Counted from the first letter of the stretch, positions 7,161-15,759 are shown. The stretch is 23,178 bases of DNA from JAJKJG01 sp036386395 (GCA_036386395.1 DASVVU010000167.1:1-23178), one strand, 5' to 3'. The notes: generated by a model not told the origin, from the sequence alone. Numbers and translations are program-made.

Positions 7161-10091
7161 TCACTGTAGCAGCCGCCGCGCCTTCGTCGCCAGAGGCTGC
7201 GGCAGGCGATGGCTTCGCACGGATTGGTGGGCGAGCGCGATCAGCATCAGCACCGTGGCGCCGACGACGAGCGCAAAGACGCCGAAGTCGAACATCAGGG
7301 CGCTTGCAAGGGGAACGCGGCCGAGAAGAGGCACGTCAGCGTAGGAGAAGGACGAGGTCAGGAAAGGCCGCGAGAACAGCCACGCGGCCGCTCCGGTCCC
7401 GCAAGCCAGGATCAGGCCAAGCCCCATCCAGCGCACGGGCTGGATCCGCAGGCGCGCTTCGACCCATTCCGTCCCGCGAGCCATGTACTGCAGGATGAAG
7501 GCGACGGCCATGGTGATGCCGGCGATGAACCCGCCTCCGGGCTGGTCATGGCCTCGCAGGAGCAGAAAGATGGCTGCCGTGCCGATCACGGGGAAGAGCA
7601 TCGCCATGATCAACGCAGGCGTGGCCAATGCATGCTTGATCGTGTCCCCTTTCGTCCGATCCGGATGGGCTTCGTCGGCGACGTTCTGGGCGCGCTGCTG
7701 CTCGGGCACCGGAATGCTGTCGGGCGCCGGCCGGAAGCGCCGCAGCAGCGCGTAGACCGTGAGCGCGACGACGGCGACGACGGTGATCTCGCCCAGGGTG
7801 TCGAAGCCCCGGAAGTCGACCAGGATCACGTTGACGATGTTGGTTCCGCCGCCCTGCGTATATGCGTTCTCGACGAAGTAACGCGAGATGGCGTCGGGAG
7901 CCGGAAGGATCATCGCGGCATAGGCGAGCACCGCCAGGCCGCCGCCGGCGCCGATCGCAATGATCAAGTCGCGGACGCGATACCATCGGAACGTGCCGAC
8001 GGGAGGGCTTGCGACGCCAACGCCCTCGATGCGTTTCGGCAGCCATCGGAGGCCGAGGAGCAGGAGGACGGTGGTCACCGTCTCGACGACGAGCTGCGTC
8101 AGCGCGAGGTCCGGGGCCGACAGCCATGCGAAGCTGATGCAAGTGACGAGGCCTGCGCCTCCGAGCAGGATCAGGGCCGCCAGGCGATGGAATTTGGCCA
8201 GGGAGGCGGCGCCGAGCGCACAGGCGATTCCGACGGCCCAGACAAGCGCGAAGGCAAGGTCGAAGCCTGTGCGAGGCGGGCCCGCGAGGCCGATCCCCCG
8301 CCCGTAAAGGGCCGTCAGGGCGGCGATGAACGCGAAGCTCACCATGATCTGGAGTTGCGGCTGCAGACGCCTCGTGCCGAGGATGCCCTCCAGCCCTCTC
8401 GCGAGCCGCCACGAGAGAAAGACGAGCGTCCATTCGAACACTCTCTGCCCCTTGAGGTGCCGCAGAACCGGCGGCCCATCGTTCCTGAGGAGGTAGGAAC
8501 GGAGCATGAAGTAGACGGCAACCCCGCCGGCCAACGCGACGATGCTCATCAGGAGCTCGGGCGTGAAGCCATGCCACATGGCGAGGCTGTATTGCGGCAC
8601 CGCGGGCCCGAGCACGGCGCGCACGGCGGTGTCGAGCACCGGGGCGACAGTGAACGCCGGAGCGATGCCGACCACGAGGCAGGCCAGGACGAGAAGCTCG
8701 GCCGGGAGGCGCATGAGGAACGGTGGCTCGTGCGGAGCGCGCGGCAAGTCCCTCGGTGCGGGACCGAAGAACACATCGCGGATGAAACGGAGCGAGTAGG
8801 CGACCGTGAACATGCTGGCAAGCGTGACGATGTAAGGGAGCGCCCGATCGACGAGCGAGTTGTCGTGGATCTCGATCGTCTCTGCGAAGAACATCTCCTT
8901 CGACAGGAAGCCGTTCAGCAGGGGAACGCCGGCCATGGCGGCGGCGGCGACCATGGCCAGCGCCGCGGTGATGGGCATGAAGCGGCGGAGGCCGCTCAGG
9001 CGGCGGATGTCGCGCGTCCCGCTTTCGTGATCGATGATCCCGGCCGCCATGAACAGCGATGCCTTGAAGGTCGCGTGGTTCATGATGTGGAAGATCGCGG
9101 CGATCTGGCCCAAGGGAGTGTCCAGCCCGGTGAGGAGCGTGATCAGGCCGAGGTGGCTGATCGTCGAATAGGCGAGCAGCCCCTTCAGGTCCTGCTGGAA
9201 GACGGCGAGGAACGCCCCCAGGACGAACGTGATCAGGCCGGCCGAGCCCACGAGCCACAGCCATTCGTTCGTCCCGCCCATGGCCGGCCAGAGCCGGACG
9301 AGCAGGAAGACGCCCGCCTTCACCATGGTCGCCGAGTGCAGGTAGGCCGAGACCGGGGTGGGGGCCGCCATCGCATGCGGCAGCCAGAAGTGGAACGGGA
9401 ACTGGGCGCTCTTGGTCAGCGCGCCAAGCAGAATGAGGAGCAGGGCCGGAATGTACAGGGAATGCGAGCGGATCACCGCTCCCGAGGCGAGAACCCAGTC
9501 GAGGTCGTAGCTGCCGACGATGTGCCCGACCACAAGCACGCCGGCGAAGAGGCAGAGCCCACCGGCCGACGTGATGGTCAGCGCCATCCGCGCGCCATCG
9601 CGGGCCTGCGCCGTCTGGTGCCAATACCCGATCAGCAGGAAAGAGAAGAGGCTCGTCAACTCCCAGAAGAAGACAAGCTGGATGAGGTTGCCGGACAGCA
9701 CGATGCCGAGCATCGCGCCCATGAACGCGAGCAGGAACGAGAAGAAGCGCGGCGCCGGGTCGGCCGGCGACATGTAGTAGCGCGCATAGATCACCACGAG
9801 GAGGCCGATGCCGGTGACCAGCATCGCGAACAACCAGGCGAAGCCGTCCATTCTGAGGGCGAAGTCAAGACCGAGCTCGGGGATCCAAGCCAGCCTCAGT
9901 TTCACCACTCCGCCATTTGCGAGGTCCGGATAGGTGGAGGACACCAGGACCAGGCCGATAAGGCAGACCGCCGCGGCCAGCCACGCTTCGGCGTTGCGCG
10001 CGTTCGCTCGCATAAGCCCGGCGATCACGCTTCCGACAAACGGAAGGATGAGCACCGCAACGAGGAGCATGCCTGGCGTGTTTTCGATCAT
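7161..10091 (-). CDS. mnhA: Na+(K+)/H+ antiporter subunit A fused to subunit B (Mrp group 2)
   Basis: Encodes 976 residues. The first part is MrpA, the NuoL-like proton-channel subunit. It has a conserved glutamate in FFWELTSLFSFLLIGY (E144) and lysine in LTKSAQFPFHFWLPHAM (K227). A second lysine lies in SATMVKAG (K258). The last 168 residues (about 809-976) are a complete MrpB domain with the hallmark RGHDQPGGGFIAG near 847-859. A fused A-B gene followed by C-D-E-F-G defines the group 2 mrp/pha operons known from rhizobia. The ATG at 10091 has a GGGAG site just upstream. The complex exchanges Na+ or K+ for protons at the inner membrane, giving pH and salt tolerance. It is the first gene of the six-gene operon. 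Confidence 0.96.
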   Translation of the reverse strand: MIENTPGMLLVAVLILPFVGSVIAGLMRANARNAEAWLAAAVCLIGLVLVSSTYPDLANGGVVKLRLAWIPELGLDFALRMDGFAWLFAMLVTGIGLLVVIYARYYMSPADPAPRFFSFLLAFMGAMLGIVLSGNLIQLVFFWELTSLFSFLLIGYWHQTAQARDGARMALTITSAGGLCLFAGVLVVGHIVGSYDLDWVLASGAVIRSHSLYIPALLLILLGALTKSAQFPFHFWLPHAMAAPTPVSAYLHSATMVKAGVFLLVRLWPAMGGTNEWLWLVGSAGLITFVLGAFLAVFQQDLKGLLAYSTISHLGLITLLTGLDTPLGQIAAIFHIMNHATFKASLFMAAGIIDHESGTRDIRRLSGLRRFMPITAALAMVAAAAMAGVPLLNGFLSKEMFFAETIEIHDNSLVDRALPYIVTLASMFTVAYSLRFIRDVFFGPAPRDLPRAPHEPPFLMRLPAELLVLACLVVGIAPAFTVAPVLDTAVRAVLGPAVPQYSLAMWHGFTPELLMSIVALAGGVAVYFMLRSYLLRNDGPPVLRHLKGQRVFEWTLVFLSWRLARGLEGILGTRRLQPQLQIMVSFAFIAALTALYGRGIGLAGPPRTGFDLAFALVWAVGIACALGAASLAKFHRLAALILLGGAGLVTCISFAWLSAPDLALTQLVVETVTTVLLLLGLRWLPKRIEGVGVASPPVGTFRWYRVRDLIIAIGAGGGLAVLAYAAMILPAPDAISRYFVENAYTQGGGTNIVNVILVDFRGFDTLGEITVVAVVALTVYALLRRFRPAPDSIPVPEQQRAQNVADEAHPDRTKGDTIKHALATPALIMAMLFPVIGTAAIFLLLRGHDQPGGGFIAGITMAVAFILQYMARGTEWVEARLRIQPVRWMGLGLILACGTGAAAWLFSRPFLTSSFSYADVPLLGRVPLASALMFDFGVFALVVGATVLMLIALAHQSVRSHRLPQPLATKARRLLQ

Positions 10092-10168
10092 CGTCTCCCG
10101 TCGAGAGCGCACGAAAGGTCCGCATGTCCTTCAACCACGCGGCTCCGCCCAAGCGCAAGCAAAGTGCG

Positions 10169-10189
10169 GCTCCATGAACATAATGGAGC
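10169..10189. other. Short hairpin between rnk and mnhA
   Basis: A perfect 7-base inverted repeat, GCTCCAT at 10169-10175 and ATGGAGC at 10183-10189, encloses a 7-base loop in the 176-base interval after rnk and before mnhA. No run of T follows on either strand, so it is not a convincing intrinsic terminator. It could be a weak RNA structure or an operator. No other gene or clear promoter is seen in this interval. Confidence 0.3.
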
Positions 10190-10267
10190 GGCCGCGCGCT
10201 AGTTCGCGATGCTGCGCCGGCCGGCAGGCAGGTGGAGCGAGCGCCGTTGTCACGCGTGCGCGCGAGC

Positions 10268-10663
10268 TCAGCCGGACTCGCGCACCTGAAGCACGGTCAA
10301 TGTCCTGAGATCGCCCGTGCGTGTTTCCCAAGTGATCGAGTGCCCGGCCCGGAGGCCGATCAGCGCCGTCCCGATTGGCGTCAGGACCGAGATCCTGCCT
10401 TTCGAAATGTCGGCTTCGTGCGGATAGACGAGCGTCACGGTCTGAACCTTGCCCGTGGAGTCGTCGCGAAATTCGACCTCGCACCCCATGCACACGATGT
10501 GCTCGGGGTTCCGGCCCCTGGCGAGGACGTGCGCGCGGTCGAGTTCCTCGGTCAGGACAGCGGCGACATCGGGCATCGTGTCTTCCGCCGCGCGGGCCAG
10601 CATCGAGAGCTTCTCGTGATCCGGGGCACTCAGGGTAATGCGCGGCTTGCGTTGTGGCGGCAC
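10268..10663 (-). CDS. rnk: Nucleoside diphosphate kinase regulator Rnk (GreA/B C-terminal fold)
   Basis: Encodes 131 residues of the Rnk family, which contain a short N-terminal helix pair and a GreA/GreB-type C-terminal domain and bind RNA polymerase. The N-terminal part reads PRITLSAPDHEKLSMLA. The C-terminal domain shows VEFRDDSTGKVQTVTLVYP, ISVLTPIGTALIGL and GHSITWE, the latter two strongly Rnk/GreA-like. The start is a GTG at 10663, supported by AGGAGG (complement of 10669-10674) five bases upstream. The frame is open further but without a better start. The gene is alone upstream of the antiporter operon in the same orientation, so co-transcription is possible, though 176 bases separate them. 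Confidence 0.88.
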   Translation of the reverse strand: MPPQRKPRITLSAPDHEKLSMLARAAEDTMPDVAAVLTEELDRAHVLARGRNPEHIVCMGCEVEFRDDSTGKVQTVTLVYPHEADISKGRISVLTPIGTALIGLRAGHSITWETRTGDLRTLTVLQVRESG

Positions 10664-11376
10664 TGTAGCCTCCTGGCACTCGAATTGTCGTCTTTGGCGC
10701 CTTAGCCCGGCCCGTCGTCCTGATGGCGTCCACGCTGATCCCTGCACGTCGTCTGTGCTCTCGTGAACGCGACCGGCGTCGGCTTGCGCCGTCCGGAGCG
10801 AGCAAATTGCGGTATTGCGAAAGCGCCGTGCCGGTCGCCTAGCATCCGGCCACCAAGGTAGCTTAGGATTTAGTCAGCTTGGTGTATGTCCCCGAGCCCG
10901 ATGCGACGGCGCGCGCTGAGCTCGGGGCTAATTGCCCGCGATCAGGCCCTGCATGAAGCAGGCCTCGACGGAAAGTCGTGAAGCTCAACATAATAGGAGA
11001 GTTGGGCATTGGGGGCAGAATGTCAAATGCGACATTTCGCTGGTCCGACCACGCTGCACCCGCTTGGCCGCCGAGGCGGCGCGTATCCGCGCACGCGGCC
11101 CGCCGTTGTCCGGCGCCCGACACGATGCGATCGCGTTTTTCTCGCCTCAGAGCACGCGTCCGCTGGCACGAAACAGCGTTACCTGGTCGATGGCGGCTCG
11201 GTAGGTGCGCCGTGGAGCCGGCGTGCGGAGGACCTATCGACACCGTGCTCTTGCAATGAGGTATGGTCCGAATTGGGTCGGAAGCCGTCCTTCACGGACC
11301 GGGCGGCAGAGTGTCCGCTCGCGGCGCCTCAGCGGACCTAAGCCCCAGGTCTGCATTGTGCCAGAGCGGACTCGAA
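10664..11376. other. 713-base stretch without a supportable gene
   Basis: No open frame here resembles a known protein, and those present lack binding sites and the codon bias of the neighbours. Base composition drops markedly (hand count 28 G+C in the 60 bases 10981-11040). Two inverted repeats are visible: 11019-11036 (listed separately) and GTCCGCT at 11313-11319 with AGCGGAC at 11331-11337. The second could fold at the end of the CRP/FNR transcript but has no T-run. The interval should contain the rnk promoter. I see no tRNA or known RNA. Confidence 0.6.
11019..11036. promoter_or_regulatory. AATGTC-N6-GACATT palindrome, possible operator
   Basis: AATGTC (11019-11024) and GACATT (11031-11036) form a perfect 6-base inverted repeat around a six-base centre in the least GC-rich part of the gene-free interval. 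The size is that of a dimeric regulator site. No known regulator consensus could be assigned with certainty, and no gene starts close by. Confidence 0.25.
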
Positions 11377-12081
11377 TTAGGCTCGTCGCGTCCGTGTGCT
11401 CGCACGTCCGCCGTTCTCGATCAGCTGTGTCAGCAGCCCTTTGTTCGTGATGCGGATGTCCCGGCCGGAGATGCGGACGCCGTGGTCGCCGAGGGTGATG
11501 GAGGCGCGGGACAGGTTTTCCGGGGTCATGCCGAGGAGCGAGGCGAGCACGCGCTTCTCGAACGCCAGCCGGAAACGGCCGGCGCCGCCGAGCTGTTCGT
11601 CGGTCGCGAGGATCCATTGCGCGAGCCGCTGCGGCACCGTCCTTTGTCGGTGCGCCTTGAGCTCGCCTGCGAGCTCGCGGTATCGCGCCGCGAGCTCGTC
11701 GATGACCGCGCCCGCCAGGGCCGCATCCTCCGCGAGGCGGGCGCGCAAGGTCGCTGCGGGGATGAACAGGATACGGCAGGGCGTCAGGGTGCGGGCCGAC
11801 ATGAGGTAGGGAGCCTCGGACGCGACCGCAGCCAGAATGAAGCTCGCCATAGGGCGAACCAGCCCCAGGGTGGTCTCGCGCTCGTGCCTGACCGAAAAGA
11901 GCTGGACGGAGCCGTCGAGGAGCACATGCAGGAAATCCGGCAGGTCGCCCTCGCGGACGAGCTCCACGTGGGAGGGGAACGCCTGCACGAGGGCGCCCTG
12001 GCATAGGGCGGCGAAGCTCTCGTCGCCTACGCGCGCGAACAAGGGCAGTTGCCGGACGGCGTCGCGGTCGCTGGGTCTCAT
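11377..12081 (-). CDS. CRP/FNR-family transcriptional regulator
   Basis: Encodes 234 residues: a cyclic-nucleotide-binding-like sensor domain (about 10-125), a dimerisation helix (about 120-145) and a winged-helix DNA-binding domain (about 145-225). The recognition helix TPENLSRASITLGDHGV contains E188, S191 and R192, the ExxSR pattern by which FNR/FixK-class proteins read TTGAT half-sites. Only two cysteines occur (27 and 102), so the FNR oxygen-sensing iron-sulfur ligands are missing. The sensor ligand is unknown, and DNR/NnrR-like NO sensing is possible. The ATG at 12081 was chosen by homology at the N terminus (LPLF motif near residue 12). A perfect FNR-type box is centred 43 bases upstream, so self-control is likely. 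The gene diverges from napE. Confidence 0.85.
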   Translation of the reverse strand: MRPSDRDAVRQLPLFARVGDESFAALCQGALVQAFPSHVELVREGDLPDFLHVLLDGSVQLFSVRHERETTLGLVRPMASFILAAVASEAPYLMSARTLTPCRILFIPAATLRARLAEDAALAGAVIDELAARYRELAGELKAHRQRTVPQRLAQWILATDEQLGGAGRFRLAFEKRVLASLLGMTPENLSRASITLGDHGVRISGRDIRITNKGLLTQLIENGGRASTRTRRA

Positions 12082-12117
12082 GGCAGGCACGCATAGCCGT
12101 TTTTTCCGACCGTGGAC

Positions 12118-12131
12118 TTGATGTGAATCAA
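12118..12131. promoter_or_regulatory. FNR/FixK-type box between the CRP/FNR gene and nap operon
   Basis: TTGATGTGAATCAA is a perfect match to the TTGAT-N4-ATCAA consensus. It lies 96 bases upstream of the napE ATG. A class II position (centre at -41.5) would put the nap transcript start near 12166. Towards the divergent regulator the box is so close to its ATG that class II activation would give an almost leaderless message, so repression is an alternative there. Confidence 0.88.
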
Positions 12132-12226
12132 GCGCGCGCTTGCCGTCTGGCGTCTTGAGAATTGTCACGTCGAGGACGCGTGAATCGTGGTACGGCGACC
12201 GCCCGCGACCTTTTCACGACGAGGCC

Positions 12227-12391
12227 ATGCACGAGACCGTCCCGGACCATTCGCGGAGACGCAGCGAGCGGCTGCTGTTCCTCCTGCTCGCGGTCGTGAT
12301 CTGGCCCTTCATCGCCGTCGGCGTCGTGGCCGGTTGGGGCTTCCTGGTCTGGATGTACTACATGTTCACCGGACCGCCCGGGCCGGTGTGA
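12227..12391 (+). CDS. napE: Periplasmic nitrate reductase subunit NapE
   Basis: Encodes 54 residues with a charged N terminus (HSRRRSERLLFL) and one long membrane segment (about residues 16-42) ending in the NapE-typical GFLVWMYYMFTGPPGP. NapE is a small inner-membrane protein of unclear role found at the head of alphaproteobacterial nap operons. It starts at the ATG at 12227, downstream of the FNR-type box. The binding site GAGG is very close to the start, so initiation may be weak. It is followed after 9 bases by napD. Confidence 0.9.
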   Translation: MHETVPDHSRRRSERLLFLLLAVVIWPFIAVGVVAGWGFLVWMYYMFTGPPGPV

Positions 12392-12400
12392 GCGGGCCCG

Positions 12401-12733
12401 ATGAGCGCCGCCGACCTGCCGTCCCGACGCGAGCTCCTGACCGGGCGCCTGATCGCCCCGGCCCCGCCGGAGACGCACGTCTCCAGTCTCGTCCTCCATG
12501 TCCGCCCGGACAAAGTGACGGCCGTCCGAACGGCCCTGGGCGCGATGGACGGCCTGGAGATCCATGCGGAGGCCTCCGGCAAGCTCGTCGTCACCTTCGA
12601 GACCTCCACCGAGGCGGACATCGTCGCCCGCATGAACGAGATCTCGCTGCTCGACGGCGTGATGTCGGCCGCGCTCGTCTTCCACCATTTCGAGCCCGCC
12701 GCGGACCCCGAGCCCGCGGCGAACCAGGGATGA
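12401..12733 (+). CDS. napD: NapA maturation chaperone NapD
   Basis: Encodes 110 residues, slightly longer than many NapD because of an N-terminal extension. NapD binds the twin-arginine signal of NapA in the cytoplasm and delays export until the molybdenum cofactor is inserted. The ferredoxin-like fold segments are visible: HVSSLVLHVRPDKVTAVRTAL (shown in part; about residues 26-46), GLEIHAEASGKLVVTFET and the final GVMSAALVFHHFE. Its TGA overlaps an ATG (ATGA at 12730) just before napA. Confidence 0.93.
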   Translation: MSAADLPSRRELLTGRLIAPAPPETHVSSLVLHVRPDKVTAVRTALGAMDGLEIHAEASGKLVVTFETSTEADIVARMNEISLLDGVMSAALVFHHFEPAADPEPAANQG

Positions 12734-12738
12734 TTGCC

Positions 12739-15279
12739 ATGGATCTCTCCCGGCGCGCGTTCATCAAGGCCCAGGCCGCGGCCGCCGCCGCGACGGCGGC
12801 GAACGTCGCCTTGCCGGCGTCGGCGCAGAACCTGCCCGCCGGACCCGAGATCCAGCTTCGATGGTCGAAGGCGCCGTGCCGCTTCTGCGGCACGGGCTGC
12901 GGCGTCATGGTCGGGGTCAAGGACGGAAAGGTGGTCGCGACCCACGGCGACATGAAGGCCGAGGTCAACCGCGGCCTGAACTGCGTCAAGGGCTACTTCC
13001 TCTCGAAGATCATGTACGGCGCCGACCGGCTGACGCAGCCGCTGCTCCGCATGAGGAACGGACAGTTCGCGAAGGATGGGGACTTCCAGCCGGTGTCGTG
13101 GGATCGCGCCTTCGACGAGATGGCGCGGCAGTTCAAGCGCGTCCTGAAGGACAAGGGACCCGACGCCGTCGGCATGTTCGGCTCGGGCCAGTGGACGATC
13201 TTCGAGGGCTATGCCGCCTCGAAGCTGATGCGCGCGGGCTTCCGCACGAACAACCTCGACCCGAACGCCCGGCACTGCATGGCGTCGGCCGCCGTCGCCT
13301 TCATCCGCACCTTCGGCATGGACGAGCCGATGGGGTGCTACGACGACTTCGAGCACGCCGACGCCTTCGTGCTCTGGGGCTCGAACATGGCGGAGATGCA
13401 CCCGATCCTGTGGACCCGGGTGACGGACCGCCGGCTTTCGAACCCGCACGTCCGGATCGCGACGCTCTCGACCTACGAGCACCGCTCGACCGACCTGTCG
13501 GACGTTCCCGTCATCTTCAAGCCGGGCACCGACTTGGCGATCCTGAATTACATCGCCAACCACATCATCCAGACCGGCGCGGTAAAGCGCGAGTTCGTCG
13601 AGCGCCACTGCAACATCAGGATGGCCAACACCGACATCGGCTACGGCCTGCGTCCGGAGCACGTGCTGGAGCAGCGCGCGCAGCACGCGAACGACGCGCA
13701 GGTCTCGCATCCGTCGGATTTCGAGGCCTACGCGAAGCTCGTGGCCGAATACACGGCCGACAAGGTGTCCGCGCTCTCGGGCGTGCCGAAGGCGACCCTG
13801 GAGACGCTCGCCAGGCTCTACGCCGACCCCAAGACCAAGGTGATGTCGCTCTGGACCATGGGCTTCAACCAGCACGTCCGCGGCGTGTGGGCGAACCACA
13901 TGGTCTACAACATCCATCTGCTGACCGGGAAAATCTCGGAGCCCGGCAACAGCCCGTTCTCGCTCACCGGACAGCCTTCCGCCTGCGGCACCGCGCGGGA
14001 GGTCGGCACCTTCTCGCACCGGCTCCCCGCCGACATGCAGGTCGCGAACCCGGAGCACCGCAAGCACGCCGAGCACATCTGGAAGCTCCCCGAAGGGCTC
14101 CTGTCCGGCAAGGTCGGCTACCACGCGGTGCAGCAGGACCGCATGCTCAGGGACGGCAAGCTCAACGCCTACTGGATCCTGTGCAACAACAACCTCCAGA
14201 CGGCGCCCAACACCAACAACGAGACCTACCCCGGCTACCGCAACCCGGCGAACTTCGTCGTGGTTTCCGACCCCTATCCGACCGTCACCGCCATGGCCGC
14301 GGACCTCATCCTTCCGACCGCCATGTGGGTCGAGAAGGAAGGCGCCTACGGCAACGCCGAGCGGCGCACGCACTTCTGGCACCAGCTCGTGAACGCGCCG
14401 GGCGAGGCGCGTTCCGACCTGTGGCAGCTGATGGAGTTCTCCAAGCGCTTCACCACCGACGAGGTCTGGCCGGAGGAGATTCTCGCCAAGGCGCCCGAGT
14501 ACCGCGGCAAGACGCTGTTCGAGGTACTCTACGCCAACGGCGAGACGAACAGGTTTACCCTCGCCGAGATCGATCCGTCCTACGAGAACCACGAGGCGAA
14601 GCACTTCGGCTTCTACGTGCAGAAGGGGCTGTTCGAGGAGTACGCCGCCTTCGGCCGCGGCCACGGGCACGATCTCGCGCCGTTCGACACCTACCACCAG
14701 GTGCGCGGCCTGCGCTGGCCCGTGGTCGACGGTAAGGAGACCCTGTGGCGGTACCGCGAGGGATACGACCCCTACGTCGAGAAGGGGGCGGGGCTGCAGT
14801 TCTACGGCAACCCCGACAAGAAGGCGAACCTGATCGCGGCGCCGTACGAGCCGCCGGCGGAGTCGCCGGATGAAGAATTCGACCTCTGGCTCGTGACCGG
14901 CCGGGTGCTCGAGCACTGGCATTCCGGCTCCATGACCCTGCGCGTCCCCGAGCTGTACAAGGCCTTCTCGGGCGCCGTGCTGTTCATGCACCCCGACGAC
15001 GCCGCGAAGCGCGGCCTGCGCCGCGGGCAGGAGGTGAGGATCGCGTCGCGGCGCGGCGAGATCCGCTCCCGTATCGAGACCAGGGGCCGCAACAAGATGC
15101 CGCCGGGGGTCGTCTTCGTGCCGTTCTTCGACGCGAGCCAGCTCATCAACAAGGTGACGCTCGACGCGACGGACCCGATCTCGAAGCAGACCGACTTCAA
15201 GAAATGCGCCGTGAAGGTCGTCGCTGCGGCCTCCGCCGAGAACGCGCCCGCGGCGCCGGCCCGGGGGACCGCGCGATGA
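12739..15279 (+). CDS. napA: Periplasmic nitrate reductase catalytic subunit NapA
   Basis: Encodes 846 residues of the bis-MGD molybdoenzyme that reduces nitrate to nitrite in the periplasm. A twin-arginine signal (SRRAFIKAQ, residues 4-12) precedes an alanine-rich stretch and an ASA cleavage site. The [4Fe-4S] ligands are C47, C50, C54 and C82, and the molybdenum cysteine is C180 in NARHCMASA. The C-terminal domain contains TGRVLEHWHSGSMT, typical of NapA. I chose the ATG at 12739 because an AGGGA site lies 8 bases upstream and homologues start at this point. The ATG at 12730, which overlaps the napD stop, adds three residues. The napB ATG overlaps the napA stop (ATGA). Confidence 0.97.
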   Translation: MDLSRRAFIKAQAAAAAATAANVALPASAQNLPAGPEIQLRWSKAPCRFCGTGCGVMVGVKDGKVVATHGDMKAEVNRGLNCVKGYFLSKIMYGADRLTQPLLRMRNGQFAKDGDFQPVSWDRAFDEMARQFKRVLKDKGPDAVGMFGSGQWTIFEGYAASKLMRAGFRTNNLDPNARHCMASAAVAFIRTFGMDEPMGCYDDFEHADAFVLWGSNMAEMHPILWTRVTDRRLSNPHVRIATLSTYEHRSTDLSDVPVIFKPGTDLAILNYIANHIIQTGAVKREFVERHCNIRMANTDIGYGLRPEHVLEQRAQHANDAQVSHPSDFEAYAKLVAEYTADKVSALSGVPKATLETLARLYADPKTKVMSLWTMGFNQHVRGVWANHMVYNIHLLTGKISEPGNSPFSLTGQPSACGTAREVGTFSHRLPADMQVANPEHRKHAEHIWKLPEGLLSGKVGYHAVQQDRMLRDGKLNAYWILCNNNLQTAPNTNNETYPGYRNPANFVVVSDPYPTVTAMAADLILPTAMWVEKEGAYGNAERRTHFWHQLVNAPGEARSDLWQLMEFSKRFTTDEVWPEEILAKAPEYRGKTLFEVLYANGETNRFTLAEIDPSYENHEAKHFGFYVQKGLFEEYAAFGRGHGHDLAPFDTYHQVRGLRWPVVDGKETLWRYREGYDPYVEKGAGLQFYGNPDKKANLIAAPYEPPAESPDEEFDLWLVTGRVLEHWHSGSMTLRVPELYKAFSGAVLFMHPDDAAKRGLRRGQEVRIASRRGEIRSRIETRGRNKMPPGVVFVPFFDASQLINKVTLDATDPISKQTDFKKCAVKVVAAASAENAPAAPARGTAR

Positions 15280-15758
15280 GACGGCCGGCCCTCCTCTCGC
15301 TCTTCGCAATGGTGCCGTGCGTCTTCGCGGGGGCGCTTTGGGCGCAGCAGATCGGCGGACCGGGCCGCGACGCGCCGCGCCTCAAGGGCCCGGAGCCGTT
15401 CACCCGCGAGACGCCCGCCCCGCCGATGCAGCGGCAGGTCACCGACGACGTGCGCCGGCGCCGCAATTATCCCGACCAGCCGCCGCTCATCCCGCATTCG
15501 ATCGAGGGCTACGCGCTCGACCTCAACGCCAACAAGTGCCTGTCCTGCCACTCGCGCAAGTTCACCGAGCAGAGCCAGGCGCCGATGATCAGCGTCACGC
15601 ATTACCAGGACCGCGACGGCAATTTTTTGGGCGGCGTGTCGCCGCGGCGGTATCAATGCCTTGCCTGCCACGTCCCGCAGACCACCGCGGCGCCCCTCGT
15701 GGAGAACCGGTTCACCGACATGGACGCCATGGCGGAGCCCGACCGGCGGAGCCGCTGA
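15276..15758 (+). CDS. napB: Periplasmic nitrate reductase diheme cytochrome c subunit NapB
   Basis: Encodes 160 residues: an N-terminal signal peptide (about 1-24, ending LWAQQ), then a diheme cytochrome with CLSCH at 88-92 and CLACH at 128-132. H74 and H109 are candidate distal heme ligands (IPHSIEGY and SVTHYQDRDG are conserved NapB stretches). NapB passes electrons from NapC to NapA in the periplasm. It overlaps napA by four bases. The C-terminal end DRRSR is short and not conserved as far as I can tell. Confidence 0.96.
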   Translation: MRRPALLSLFAMVPCVFAGALWAQQIGGPGRDAPRLKGPEPFTRETPAPPMQRQVTDDVRRRRNYPDQPPLIPHSIEGYALDLNANKCLSCHSRKFTEQSQAPMISVTHYQDRDGNFLGGVSPRRYQCLACHVPQTTAAPLVENRFTDMDAMAEPDRRSR

Positions 15759-15759
15759 C

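Noticed and set aside
7209..10202. A 997-codon open frame on the plus strand opposite mnhA
   Set aside because: It is rich in Arg, Glu, Asp, His and Gln, with no domain or hydrophobic core, as expected for the antisense of a GC-rich membrane protein gene. mnhA is unambiguous on the other strand.
10674..10688. Possible sigma-54 promoter TGGCAC-N5-TTGT on the plus strand
   Set aside because: The essential GC of the -12 element is GT here, and no gene lies downstream on that strand.
10863..11243. A 126-codon minus-strand open frame in the gene-free interval
   Set aside because: It has no ribosome binding site, no family resemblance, and irregular codon use with no third-position GC bias like its neighbours.
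12358..15309. A 983-codon open frame on the minus strand opposite napA
   Set aside because: Composition (Arg, Gly, Val, His, Asp) and lack of motifs mark it as a shadow of napA.
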